A stretch of DNA of 64,000 nucleotides from assembly GCF_002966125.1 (NCBI RefSeq), contig NZ_CP027062.1, positions 1,364,001 to 1,428,000 on the forward strand, read 5' to 3'. The notes beneath the pieces were generated by a model. The model saw only the letters and a program-made list of their open reading frames with translations, had not been told where the DNA came from and did not search any database. The position numbers and the translations under genes are program-made. The stretch comes from Pukyongia salina. GTDB taxonomy: Bacteria; Bacteroidota; Bacteroidia; Flavobacteriales; Flavobacteriaceae. This document shows positions 1 to 8,550 of the stretch, in pieces (within the stretch, counting starts at the first letter, position 1; every line of letters starts with the position of its first letter).

Positions 1-595
1 CCGGAAAATTGATCACCATGGTTCTGCAGGGTGCAGATCCGAATACCTCAAAATTGATCTGACCCGATCCGGCTACGGCCGGATTGATATCCATATAGGC
101 ACCGAAAATAGTAGTTCGAAACAATTCGACGGGATCTGGTATAGTTTCGGTAGGCTCGAAACTCCATTGGCAAAAGCCATTTGGTGTAGTATCGGGTTGT
201 GTAAAATCGAAGGCAACCACCCCGTTCGAACCGATGATCATTTCAGAATACGTTTCTCCGAAAAAACAAAAATCGAAGGGAATAGGAATTATGGGTGACC
301 AAATATCGTCTGTATTTGCAGATACAGGTGTTCCTCCCGTAAATGGGAAAGGCGGAGCATAGGTGATAGACGTCACGTCATAACTAGTGGTCTCTCCTGT
401 TTGCAAAAAACTGGCTGTAAGATCCACACAGTCCACGCCACAGTCCAGATCTACATCGGCTCCCGCATCAACATTAGGACATCCGGGCCCTTGTGCAAAA
501 GCAAGTGCAGTAAAGAAAAAGAGGATAAAGCTTAAAACTGCGGTGTTAGTTCTTCGGTTTAAGTATGAAAAGTTGAAGGTGTAATCTTTTTTCAT
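1..595 (-). CDS. N-terminal part of a secreted, probably T9SS-exported surface protein (cut by left edge)
   Basis: Read on the minus strand from an ATG at 595-593, the frame stays open for 198 codons to the window edge. The first ~35 residues have basic residues, a hydrophobic core (AVLSFILFFFTALAFA) and an AQG cleavage site, so it has a Sec signal peptide. The mature part begins with Cys-rich PGCPNVDAGADVDLDCGVDC and continues with IIGSNGVVAFDF, FGAYMDINP and APCRTMVINF. This pattern is familiar from very large flavobacterial proteins that end in a gliding-motility/T9SS type B tail. That tail would lie outside the window, so export by T9SS is inferred. Function is unknown; adhesin or surface protein is likely. 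Confidence 0.75.
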   Translation of the reverse strand, partial: MKKDYTFNFSYLNRRTNTAVLSFILFFFTALAFAQGPGCPNVDAGADVDLDCGVDCVDLTASFLQTGETTSYDVTSITYAPPFPFTGGTPVSANTDDIWSPIIPIPFDFCFFGETYSEMIIGSNGVVAFDFTQPDTTPNGFCQWSFEPTETIPDPVELFRTTIFGAYMDINPAVAGSGQINFEVFGSAPCRTMVINFP

Positions 596-715
596 GAGGG
601 TAAGGTTGGTTGTTTTGATTCACTAAAATAGTTAAAAATATAAAGGTAGTTAATACCTTCATTTTTTTTAGATTAAATGTGAGAAATTCCCGACTAAAAA
701 CATGTTAACGGAAAA

Positions 716-1675
716 TCAGGATTGCTCAATCGAGCAGATGGCATAAACCGGGAAATGATCGCTCAACCCTCCTGCATACCGCCGTCCCAGAAAGGTTCGG
801 AATGGACTTCCTTTTCTTCTACCTTTATATTCCTTGAGATGTTCGGGGTTGAAAATAGCAGCCTTTTGAAATCGAAAATCGTTACCATGTTGCTGCATGA
901 AATTATTCGAAATAAGTATCTGATCGAATAAAAACCAGCCACCTTTATAAGTCACACTACCCTCATCACGGGTGAGTAATAATTCCATTGGATTGTAGAA
1001 TGTTGTACCGACCAGATGTTTTATACAGTCGCTTTCAGGATCGTCGTTAAAATCTCCCATCACCACGATCCGGGCATTAGGATCCACGGCTTGAATCTGC
1101 TGCACGATCTCGTGGGCTTTTTCAGAGGCTGCCATTCTTCGGAAGGCTGTCTCTTCCACACCCTTTCTTCGTGAAGGCCAGTGGTTCACTAGAATATGAA
1201 TTTTAAAATCCTCCAAAATGGCTTCAACCTCTAATATATCGCGAGTATAATCCCGTATTCCTTCTTCGTTTACAACGTGAACAGTATGCGCCGTGATATT
1301 TTTTATCTGCAGGTGGTCTTTTCTGTAAAGCAAGGCTGTATCTATACCTCTTTCGTCTGGCGAATCGATATGAGCGATCCCGTAATGCTTGTGTTTTAGG
1401 TATTTTGACGAAACAAGCTCTTCAAGTACATACCTGTTTTCAACTTCAGCCAGGCCTATTAGAACTGGTGGATGACCAATTTCATTATAACCTATCTGGG
1501 AGATTGCTCTCCCCATTTTTCTAAGTTTTTTTCTGAAGCGTTTTTCATTCCAGTTCCTATTCGATTTTGCAGTGAAGTCATCGTCCAGGGTTTTCGGATC
1601 ATTTTGTGTGTCGAAAAGATTCTCCACATTGTAAAAAGCGAAGGTGTAGTAGTTGTGGTTTTCCTTTTTCAGCAT
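716..1675 (-). CDS. Endonuclease/exonuclease/phosphatase (DNase I-fold) family protein
   Basis: A 319-residue protein with the metal-dependent DNase I-like fold. Visible motifs in order are NVENLFD (N16), GLAEVENR (metal-binding Glu77), NHWPSR (164-169), GDFNDDP (about 207-213) and the C-terminal SDHFP (catalytic Asp/His at 306-307). All catalytic landmarks are present. There is no signal peptide, so the enzyme is probably cytoplasmic. The family includes nucleases and phosphodiesterases or phosphatases, and the substrate cannot be read from sequence. It is divergent from hflX with 79 nt between the starts. The Xth-type exonuclease III further right is a separate, distant member of the same superfamily. 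Confidence 0.85.
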   Translation of the reverse strand: MLKKENHNYYTFAFYNVENLFDTQNDPKTLDDDFTAKSNRNWNEKRFRKKLRKMGRAISQIGYNEIGHPPVLIGLAEVENRYVLEELVSSKYLKHKHYGIAHIDSPDERGIDTALLYRKDHLQIKNITAHTVHVVNEEGIRDYTRDILEVEAILEDFKIHILVNHWPSRRKGVEETAFRRMAASEKAHEIVQQIQAVDPNARIVVMGDFNDDPESDCIKHLVGTTFYNPMELLLTRDEGSVTYKGGWFLFDQILISNNFMQQHGNDFRFQKAAIFNPEHLKEYKGRRKGSPFRTFLGRRYAGGLSDHFPVYAICSIEQS

Positions 1676-1729
1676 AAATTCTGCGATATAAAGCCCTGTA
1701 AATTACAAAATTCCGAAGCAAAGCTTTTG

Positions 1730-1737
1730 TATCTTTG
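1730..1737 (+). promoter_or_regulatory. -7 box of the hflX promoter
   Basis: TATCTTTG matches the Bacteroidetes -7 consensus TAnnTTTG exactly and ends 17 nt before the hflX ATG, giving a leader of about 14 nt. I see no TTTG at the expected -33 spacing, so the upstream half is weak. Confidence 0.5.
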
Positions 1738-1754
1738 CCCTCCTATTAAGATTT

Positions 1755-2960
1755 ATGTTAGAAAAAGAAGATATAGTATACGAAAAGACGATCCTCATAG
1801 GATTGATCACCCAACAGCAGGACGAGGAGAAAGCGACCGAATACCTGGACGAGCTTGAATTCCTCGCCTATACTGCCGGTGGGGAGGTGTTAAAACGATT
1901 TGTGCAGAAGATGGAAATGCCCAATCCCAAGACTTTTATTGGTTCCGGGAAAATGGATGAAGTGGAAGAATACGTACGTGAAAATGATATTGGCACTGCC
2001 ATTTTTGACGATGAACTATCGCCTGCACAGCAAAAGAACATAGAACGTATCCTGAAGTGTAAGATCATCGATCGAACTAACCTTATTCTCGACATCTTCG
2101 CTCAAAGGGCAAAAACGAGCTATGCGCGCACCCAGGTGGAACTTGCCCAGTACGAATACTTGCTGCCCAGGCTGGCAGGGATGTGGACTCACCTTGAACG
2201 ACAACGTGGTGGTATTGGGATGCGTGGTCCCGGGGAAACCGAGATCGAGACGGACAGGCGTATTGTGCGCGACCGCATCTCCTTGCTGAAAAAGAAGCTG
2301 GCTAAGATCGACCGCCAGATGGAAGTTCAGCGGGGCAACAGAGGAGCGTTGGTGCGGGTTGCATTGGTGGGATACACCAATGTAGGGAAATCTACACTAA
2401 TGAATGTTATTAGTAAAAGCGAGGTCTTCGCCGAGAACAAATTATTCGCCACCCTGGATACCACTGTGAGAAAAGTTGTAATTGGTAACCTTCCTTTTTT
2501 ACTTAGCGACACGGTTGGATTTATACGAAAGTTACCTACCCAGTTGGTAGAATCCTTTAAAAGTACGCTGGACGAGGTTAGGGAAGCCGATCTGCTACTG
2601 CATGTTGTGGATATTTCTCATCCTTCCTTCGAGGATCATATCGATTCTGTGAACCAGATCCTGGACGAGATAGGAAGTTCGGATAAACCGGTACTCATGG
2701 TGTTTAATAAGATAGATGCCTTCGAACCGGAGATAATAGAGAGTGACGATCTTGTTACCGAAAAGACAACGGCTCATTATACGCTGGAGGAATGGAAACG
2801 TACCTGGATGAGCAGGGTAAGTGGAGATGCGATATTTATTTCGGCCCTAAACAAGGAGAATCTGGAGGAATTCCGAAAGGTGGTTTATCAGAAAGTTAGA
2901 GAAATACATATTACCCGCTTTCCGTATAATAATTTTCTATATCCAGAGATTATCGAATAA
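1755..2960 (+). CDS. hflX: Ribosome-associated GTPase HflX
   Basis: HflX is a GTPase that binds the 50S subunit and splits stalled or hibernating ribosomes. The 401-residue protein has the N-terminal HflX domain with its signature GPGETEIETDRR near residues 155-167, a helical linker, then the G domain: P-loop GYTNVGKST near 205, DTVGFIR (G3) and FNKID (G4). Length and order are normal for the family. It stands alone with its own -7 box and ends in a strong shared terminator. No hfq lies upstream, unlike in E. coli. Confidence 0.96.
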   Translation: MLEKEDIVYEKTILIGLITQQQDEEKATEYLDELEFLAYTAGGEVLKRFVQKMEMPNPKTFIGSGKMDEVEEYVRENDIGTAIFDDELSPAQQKNIERILKCKIIDRTNLILDIFAQRAKTSYARTQVELAQYEYLLPRLAGMWTHLERQRGGIGMRGPGETEIETDRRIVRDRISLLKKKLAKIDRQMEVQRGNRGALVRVALVGYTNVGKSTLMNVISKSEVFAENKLFATLDTTVRKVVIGNLPFLLSDTVGFIRKLPTQLVESFKSTLDEVREADLLLHVVDISHPSFEDHIDSVNQILDEIGSSDKPVLMVFNKIDAFEPEIIESDDLVTEKTTAHYTLEEWKRTWMSRVSGDAIFISALNKENLEEFRKVVYQKVREIHITRFPYNNFLYPEIIE

Positions 2961-3006
2961 TCTCTTTTCTTCTGAACCTTCAGAAGGTGGCAGATCTTTA
3001 TAAAAC

Positions 3007-3034
3007 AAAAAAGCCGGCATTTGCCGGCTTTTTT
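3007..3034. terminator. Bidirectional rho-independent terminator
   Basis: A six-pair GCCGGC stem with a four-base loop, flanked by six A on the left and six T on the right. It works in both directions, ending hflX from the left and the long suf-containing minus-strand operon (last gene 3051-3971) from the right. Confidence 0.9.
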
Positions 3035-3050
3035 ATTCAGTAAAAAAATA

Positions 3051-3971
3051 TTAAAGTCCGTAAGTGATCCCAATTCCCAGAGATTCACGAATCTGGAATC
3101 CTTGAACGGCATTATCATCGTAGATCGCCTGGAAGGAAGCATTTGCTGTTATCCATTTGTTAACGGCCATAACCAGATTAAGGGTATAATCGATGTCCAC
3201 GTTCTGTGGATCTTCCAAATAATTGCTATAAAGGTTTAGAATATTCTCGAGCATCACATTAGGCATAACTTCAAACTTGGCGTATGCCCCTACGGCAGCA
3301 CCAAATTCGAAACGAGTCGTTTCGTTTGCTTCTACTCCAAAATAACCACCAGCATCATTGAACGCCATGATTAGAGCCGGATCGGTACCTACATCGGTAA
3401 ACTCACTGCTAACAAAGATCAATTTGGCCGTAGCAGGTGCGATGTTCACTTTTAGATTGTCGTTTTTCTTCCAAAGAAAACCAGGACCACCCTGAATGTA
3501 ACCGGGAGATAACAACTTAGTGGTTTCGGTACGGATCTCATTTCCTTCAGTGTCTGTACTATAGGCGTAACCGGAGGTAAACTGAGTCCTGAAATTCATA
3601 AAAAATGAATAGTACCAATTACTTTCATTGATCTGGCGCCCTAGAATTGAGTTTAACTCCAACCTATCGTTAGTTTTTCGAGTAAACTCCTGGTCTTTTG
3701 TTTTTGTTATACCATAGTCGGCCATGATACGGTTATCCCAGGCTAATTTACCCTGGCGGTAATTTGCATCGTATGCAAGAGACAGGTTAGCGGCATAGTT
3801 TGATGTACCGCCACCGGTCCATTCATCATTAAAGGCAGCCTGGCTAAAAAGCAGGGAAATATTACCGGATTTCGACCAACCGTCTTTCGGTTCGTCTTTT
3901 TTCTCCTCATCCTGTGCAAACAGGGCGAATGGAGCTATCAAAAAAATTGTAAGAATTACTAGTTTTTTCAT
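3051..3971 (-). CDS. DUF3078 family outer-membrane protein
   Basis: A 306-residue protein with a clear Sec signal peptide (hydrophobic LVILTIFLIAPFALFAQ, cleavage near residue 19). The rest is rich in alternating aromatic strands (for example WYYSFFMNFRTQF) and ends LGIGITYGL, as in outer-membrane beta-barrels. I recognise it as DUF3078, a Bacteroidetes family without assigned function. It is last in the suf-led gene row, 118 nt after the DUF2480 gene, and is closed by the terminator at 3007-3034. Its place in the suf transcript may be only positional. Confidence 0.8.
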   Translation of the reverse strand: MKKLVILTIFLIAPFALFAQDEEKKDEPKDGWSKSGNISLLFSQAAFNDEWTGGGTSNYAANLSLAYDANYRQGKLAWDNRIMADYGITKTKDQEFTRKTNDRLELNSILGRQINESNWYYSFFMNFRTQFTSGYAYSTDTEGNEIRTETTKLLSPGYIQGGPGFLWKKNDNLKVNIAPATAKLIFVSSEFTDVGTDPALIMAFNDAGGYFGVEANETTRFEFGAAVGAYAKFEVMPNVMLENILNLYSNYLEDPQNVDIDYTLNLVMAVNKWITANASFQAIYDDNAVQGFQIRESLGIGITYGL

Positions 3972-4089
3972 GGTATTGTTTATTAAGGCGGTAAAATTAC
4001 TATTAATCCGATATCTGAGAAAACACCAGCGCTTATTTTAATCCATTTTCGATAAAAGGATGCAACATTTCGCTATGCGGAAGTAAAGA

Positions 4090-4596
4090 TCACTTCTTCT
4101 TATACAGCGGTACAGAAGAACAAGCTTCACCATACATTATACTGCTGGCCGTCTTTTGAAGTTTCTGAGCCAGCAGAAGGTAAGCGTTTTGCGGAATAGG
4201 TTTATGGGTGCACCCTTTAATGATCACAGGTTTATCCTGGTATTCACTAAGGTCGAGTGTGTCGATAATTTCTGTAAATAATATTGTTTCCAGGGTTGTT
4301 AGATCCCCAAAAACCACTTTCTTGGCATATTTGGCAGCATGCAGCGATACGAGCATATATGCCCATGCCGGAACGATCGCCTCTGAAGTGCATCCAACGG
4401 CGAGATATGCGTTGTTATAGACACTCCAATCATGGTTCTTCACATAATTTCTGAATTCCTTTTCACGGAGTACAATACCTTCAAATAACCATTCTGAAAT
4501 ATCCAGAAATACTCGGTCACCTTCGGGATAATGATCCTCCAGATCGAAAGTGATCAATTTGCTGTTTGCAACTCTGTTTATAATTTCATCTGCCAT
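4090..4596 (-). CDS. DUF2480 family protein
   Basis: A 168-residue soluble protein starting MADEIINRVANSKLITFDLE. I recognise the family as DUF2480 from this opening, from VFLDISEWLFEGIVLREKEF and from the central WAYMLV segment. The Cys residues in AVGCTSEAI and IKGCTHKPIP are candidates for metal or cluster binding, but nothing in the sequence proves it. The gene starts 12 nt after the HMG-CoA synthase gene, within the suf operon. Flavobacterial DUF2480 genes tend to sit next to suf genes, so a role in Fe-S or sulfur handling is plausible, but this is inference. Confidence 0.8.
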   Translation of the reverse strand: MADEIINRVANSKLITFDLEDHYPEGDRVFLDISEWLFEGIVLREKEFRNYVKNHDWSVYNNAYLAVGCTSEAIVPAWAYMLVSLHAAKYAKKVVFGDLTTLETILFTEIIDTLDLSEYQDKPVIIKGCTHKPIPQNAYLLLAQKLQKTASSIMYGEACSSVPLYKKK

Positions 4597-4608
4597 GGTT
4601 AGTAGTAC

Positions 4609-6042
4609 TTATGAATACTTTCGGAGGCCTTTGGTATTTTCGTTGTCTGTTTCTATATCACTCAAGGCAACTCCCGCATTTTCATGAACCGGGGTTTGCT
4701 GGATCCTGCTATGGATCTTTTCGTATAATGCCACATCAATGGCTTTACGCTTGTCGAGTATATTGAAGATATTTACCGAAGCAATTTTTTCTTTCCATTC
4801 CTTCTGAACTGTCCCTTCAAAAACTTTCGATTTCGAACCACTACCGTAGGCAATGAATCCAATTTTCTTTCCTGATAGTTCTTCCTTGCTGTCGTAAGAA
4901 CTCCTTAACAGGCTGAGCAATGCCATAAAGATCGAAGCCGTGTACATATTCCCAATTAAAGAAGAGGCGCGTTCTCCTTTTTCGATCCTGGTTTCAACAA
5001 ATTCACGGTACATCGTGGATTTGCTTGCCAGACGCTCCCAGGTTTTTCTGTCGTCTGTTTGTGGTCCTATCTCCTGTAGCAGTTCATCCAGTCTACCATC
5101 GGCTTCAATCCAGTCCAGCCAGTTTGAAAAAATTATCCTTCGCCCATGATATGCATAAGGTAAATGAAATACAAGGTATTCCCAGTCGTGCAGAAAGTTG
5201 GTGCTGGATTGTTCGTTAAAGTGCTCCAGAGCTTCAGTTACGCGATCGCTGTAGCACTGGTTGGAGTATTGTCCGTCGAAAACCGGTTCCTCCTTGAACA
5301 ACTCTACTAATTCGTTTTTCTCATTCCAAAAACCGGATTCGGTCCCGGAAATAAGATCGTTTAACTCTTCATCCGAATAATTACCATTTAGCTGCTGTAG
5401 CAACTCTTTGGCCAACTGCTGTTTATTAAAAAAGCGTCTCGGCTTGAAAAAGTCTCCTACACTTTTTGTTGCCACACCCCAGTTTGGACTTATAGCGATC
5501 AGGGATGGATCTTTGGTGAGAAGTACCGCTACAGCACCGGCTCCCTGGGTGTATTCGCCTGTGGAGTGAAGCTCGTATTTAGACAGATCTGAAGCAATAA
5601 CTACCGCTTTTCTATTCTCGCCATTTTCTACCCAATCCAGGCAATTATGCATGGCATCTACTGCCCCTACACATGCAAAAGTGAGGTCGACGACATCACA
5701 ATTTTTAAAACAACGGTCACCGTATTGGTTGGACAGGATATCTTCAACAACTTCTATAGCGTACGTAGCTGTTGGTTTTGAACCATCAACCGCACTTTCC
5801 GTTCCCAGGTAAATACGTCCTATTTGGGTGGGATCGATCTCATTATCCCTAATAAGACTAAGCAGAGCATTGGCTGCAAAACTGGCGGCATCTTCGTTGA
5901 TATCGGGGATCGCCATTTTTTCCAAACCAAGACCTCTTCGAAGTTTTTCATAAGGAATATCTCGCTTTGCAGCGAGTTCCTGCATTGGCACATACAAGGG
6001 AGGGACATAAAATGAGATGGCGTCAATTCCGGCTTTCGACAT
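4609..6042 (-). CDS. Hydroxymethylglutaryl-CoA synthase
   Basis: Condenses acetyl-CoA with acetoacetyl-CoA to HMG-CoA, the committed step towards mevalonate and isoprenoids. From the chosen start (MSKAGIDAISFYVPP) the protein has 477 residues in a thiolase fold. YLGTESAVDGSK carries the general-base Glu (about E82). DLTFACVGAVDAM carries the acyl-accepting Cys (about C124). STGEYTQGAGAVAVLL and the His motif VFHLPYAYHG follow. An in-frame ATG 66 nt further upstream would add a tail overlapping sufT, so I reject it; the ATG at 6042 lies 11 nt after the sufT stop. The position inside a suf operon is unusual, as no Fe-S chemistry is needed by this enzyme. Confidence 0.88.
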   Translation of the reverse strand: MSKAGIDAISFYVPPLYVPMQELAAKRDIPYEKLRRGLGLEKMAIPDINEDAASFAANALLSLIRDNEIDPTQIGRIYLGTESAVDGSKPTATYAIEVVEDILSNQYGDRCFKNCDVVDLTFACVGAVDAMHNCLDWVENGENRKAVVIASDLSKYELHSTGEYTQGAGAVAVLLTKDPSLIAISPNWGVATKSVGDFFKPRRFFNKQQLAKELLQQLNGNYSDEELNDLISGTESGFWNEKNELVELFKEEPVFDGQYSNQCYSDRVTEALEHFNEQSSTNFLHDWEYLVFHLPYAYHGRRIIFSNWLDWIEADGRLDELLQEIGPQTDDRKTWERLASKSTMYREFVETRIEKGERASSLIGNMYTASIFMALLSLLRSSYDSKEELSGKKIGFIAYGSGSKSKVFEGTVQKEWKEKIASVNIFNILDKRKAIDVALYEKIHSRIQQTPVHENAGVALSDIETDNENTKGLRKYS

Positions 6043-6053
6043 AACTGCGTTTT

Positions 6054-6380
6054 TTAAAGCATACCCAATTCCAGTTTGGCTTCTTCGCTCATTAGATCCT
6101 GACTCCATGGTGGATCGAAGGTGATCTCAACTTCCGCATCTTTAACCAACTTTATAGACTTTACCTTGTCTTCTACTTCCAAAGGCAATGACTCTGCTAC
6201 AGGGCAGTTAGGCGTTGTGAGCGTCATGAGGATCTTTACTTCCAGGTCTTCATTAACAAACACATCATAGATCAAACCAAGCTCATAAATATCAACCGGG
6301 ATCTCCGGGTCGTAGATCGTTTTAAGGACCTTTACTATTTTCTCACCTAATTCGGTGGTGTCAATTTCGGTTGTACTCAT
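6054..6380 (-). CDS. sufT: SufT, MIP18/DUF59 Fe-S maturation factor
   Basis: A 108-residue DUF59/MIP18 family protein. The family helps deliver Fe-S clusters to client proteins. The sequence shows the usual KVLKTIYDPEIPVDIYELG opening and the signature TTPNCPVAESLP, whose Cys is the conserved functional residue. Length is typical for the single-domain form. It starts 3 nt after the sufE stop, so translational coupling is likely, and is followed by the HMG-CoA synthase gene. Confidence 0.9.
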   Translation of the reverse strand: MSTTEIDTTELGEKIVKVLKTIYDPEIPVDIYELGLIYDVFVNEDLEVKILMTLTTPNCPVAESLPLEVEDKVKSIKLVKDAEVEITFDPPWSQDLMSEEAKLELGML

Positions 6381-6383
6381 TTT

Positions 6384-6809
6384 TTATTTCTTAAGCTGGG
6401 CCTGAAAAGCCACAGCATATAATTTCATTTGTTTTATCATAGACACCAATCCGTTCGCACGGGTAGGTGACAGGTGTTCCTTCAGCCCGATCTCATCAAT
6501 GAAATCTGTATTGGCAGAGGCGATGTCTTCCGGACTATGGCCCGAGAAAACTCGAATTAGTACGGCAATGATCCCTTTGGTAATAATCGCATCGCTATCG
6601 GCGGTAAAGATCACCTTATCCTCTTCTAAGTATGCATCCAGCCACACCTTACTTTGACAACCTTTAATTAACTTATCGTCGGTTTTGCGGTGCGGATCTA
6701 TCAATGGCAGTGATTTTCCAAGCTGAATAAGATGTTCGTATTTATCCATCCAATCTTCGAAAAGGGAGAACTCATCGATCAATTCTTCTTGTATCGCTGC
6801 GATGCTCAT
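6384..6809 (-). CDS. sufE: SufE, sulfur acceptor for SufS
   Basis: SufE takes persulfide sulfur from the cysteine desulfurase SufS and passes it to the SufBCD scaffold. The 141-residue protein contains LIKGCQSKVWLDA with the acceptor Cys at residue 51, and the C-terminal NGLVSMIKQMKLYA helix. The length matches bacterial SufE. It lies in the suf operon, 10 nt after the META-domain lipoprotein gene and 3 nt before sufT, while its partner sufS is two genes upstream. Confidence 0.95.
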   Translation of the reverse strand: MSIAAIQEELIDEFSLFEDWMDKYEHLIQLGKSLPLIDPHRKTDDKLIKGCQSKVWLDAYLEEDKVIFTADSDAIITKGIIAVLIRVFSGHSPEDIASANTDFIDEIGLKEHLSPTRANGLVSMIKQMKLYAVAFQAQLKK

Positions 6810-6819
6810 ACCAAAGATC

Positions 6820-7248
6820 CTATTTGTTTACTACTTTCTGTGCTTTCAATAATATGCTTCTGTCATTTCTTGAAAATAGAGTAAGGACATTATCTTCAAT
6901 CGAGTAAGATCCTGTATTTCTCAAGGCTTGTAAGAACAGATTCTCATTGGTCATTATGGGCTCGTCGCAGGCCATTTCGGTAGAACCAATATCAGAGAAA
7001 GACAGGGCGTACAGGTCCAGCGTATAGCTTCCGAAGAACGAGTTACAACCCGTATTACCTTTTACAGTCTTGTCGTAAGCCATGAATGAGATGGTAGGCG
7101 GGTTTTGCGACACCAATTCATCTGCAAGGATGGTAACAGTATAGTTACCTGCTAATTGAACATTTCCGGCCGTGTCGATTACTTTTTTAGTTTCATCGCA
7201 GCTTATAAACAAAGTTGCAACAATACATAGTGAGATTAGTGTTTTCAT
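6820..7248 (-). CDS. META-domain (HslJ-like) lipoprotein
   Basis: A 142-residue lipoprotein. MKTLISLCIVATLFISC gives a signal peptide with lipobox LFISC (acylated Cys17). The body is a META domain like that of HslJ: LAGNYTVTILAD, the GNTGCNSFFGSY motif around residue 66, MACDEPIMTNENLFLQAL, and a hydrophobic last strand. HslJ-like proteins are linked to stress and antibiotic tolerance, but their biochemistry is unsettled. It sits in the suf operon between sufS (63 nt before) and sufE (10 nt after). An envelope lipoprotein in a cytosolic Fe-S operon is odd. Confidence 0.85.
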   Translation of the reverse strand: MKTLISLCIVATLFISCDETKKVIDTAGNVQLAGNYTVTILADELVSQNPPTISFMAYDKTVKGNTGCNSFFGSYTLDLYALSFSDIGSTEMACDEPIMTNENLFLQALRNTGSYSIEDNVLTLFSRNDRSILLKAQKVVNK

Positions 7249-7311
7249 AATACAATTATTTTGTTTATTCCGAAGATACTATAATTCTTCGGCCTTCTTA
7301 AATTTCTAATT

Positions 7312-8529
7312 TTAGCTTAGCATATTTTGGGCTTGCCTAACAGCGTTTACCAATGCGTCTACTTCCTCCATGGTATTGTAAAAAGCAAAAGAAGCCCTTA
7401 CTGTTCCCGGGATCTTATAAAAATCCATGATAGGTTGAGCACAATGATGTCCTGTTCTTACGGCGATACCCAGCTTATCAAGTATAGTCCCTACGTCATA
7501 AGGATGTATTCCTTCAACGTTGAAGGAAATTACTGAAGTTTTATCTTTTCCCGTACCATAGATACGCAAGCCGGGAATTTTTAATAATTCCGCAGTAGCA
7601 TATTCCAACAGTTGAGATTCATGCTGAGCGATCGCATCGAAACCTATTTCGTTTAAATAGTCAATCGCTGTGCCAAAAGCAATTCCTCCCGCAATATTGG
7701 GGGTTCCGGCTTCAAATTTGTGAGGCAGGTCTGCATAAGTGGTTTTTTCGAAAGTTACTTCAGCGATCATTTCCCCACCACCCTGGTATGGAGGTAATTT
7801 ATGTAACCACTCCGCTTTTCCATACAACATTCCCACTCCGGTTGGTCCACACATCTTATGTGCACTGGTAACATAGAAGTCCACATCCAATGCCTGTAGA
7901 TCCGGTTTTATATGAGAACAGGACTGCGCCCCATCAACCAACACTGCTGCTCCGTAATTGTGTGCCTTTTCAATAATTTCCTCGATGGGATTAATGGTTC
8001 CCAGTGCGTTGGATATATGGTTCACGAAAACGAGTTTTGTCTTTTCCGTAAGCAATGTATCATACTCGCCAAGGATTAGTGTACCTTCTTCGCTCATGGG
8101 GATCACTTTCAGTAGTGCACCTGTTCTTTCACACAACATCTGCCAGGGTACAATATTGGAATGATGCTCCATGGCCGATACTATAACTTCGTCTCCAGTT
8201 TTCAGAAAAGAAGAAAAACCATTTGCAACCAGGTTGATACCATCTGTGGTTCCCGAAGTAAAGATCACTTCATGGCCGTGAGCGATATTAAAATGCTTTT
8301 GTATTTTTTTTCGCGCTTGTTCGTAGGCATCGGTGGCTTCCTGGGAAAGGGTGTGTACACCACGATGTATATTGGCATTATAGTGAGTGTAATAGTGTGT
8401 AATACTATCTATTACTTGTTTTGGTTTTTGTGAAGTGGCCGCATTGTCCAGATAAATCAATGGCTTCCCATTCACCTCGCGTTTAAGTATGGGGAAATCT
8501 TCTCGTATTTGAGTCACGTTAAATGCCAT
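7312..8529 (-). CDS. sufS: SufS cysteine desulfurase
   Basis: A PLP-dependent group II cysteine desulfurase that supplies sulfur for Fe-S assembly. Visible features are LIYLDNAATSQKP near the N-terminus, HRGVHTLSQEATDAYE, the PLP-binding Lys in SAHKMCGPTGVG (about 225) and the persulfide Cys in RTGHHCAQPIMDFY (C363). I chose the start MAFNVTQIREDFPIL (ATG at 8529), which gives 405 residues and matches the family N-terminus. An ATG four codons upstream (8541) is also possible. It lies 21 nt after sufD. Confidence 0.95.
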   Translation of the reverse strand: MAFNVTQIREDFPILKREVNGKPLIYLDNAATSQKPKQVIDSITHYYTHYNANIHRGVHTLSQEATDAYEQARKKIQKHFNIAHGHEVIFTSGTTDGINLVANGFSSFLKTGDEVIVSAMEHHSNIVPWQMLCERTGALLKVIPMSEEGTLILGEYDTLLTEKTKLVFVNHISNALGTINPIEEIIEKAHNYGAAVLVDGAQSCSHIKPDLQALDVDFYVTSAHKMCGPTGVGMLYGKAEWLHKLPPYQGGGEMIAEVTFEKTTYADLPHKFEAGTPNIAGGIAFGTAIDYLNEIGFDAIAQHESQLLEYATAELLKIPGLRIYGTGKDKTSVISFNVEGIHPYDVGTILDKLGIAVRTGHHCAQPIMDFYKIPGTVRASFAFYNTMEEVDALVNAVRQAQNMLS

Positions 8530-8550
8530 CCGGATATTCATTGTAATGCG

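Noticed and set aside
1472-1858. A 128-codon plus-strand frame overlapping the start of hflX
   Set aside because: It overlaps both the hydrolase gene and hflX, and its end reads the hflX start in another frame.
6043-6108. Longer N-terminus for HMG-CoA synthase
   Set aside because: The extra 22 residues overlap the sufT coding end and do not look like the family, while the ATG at 6042 gives a normal N-terminus.
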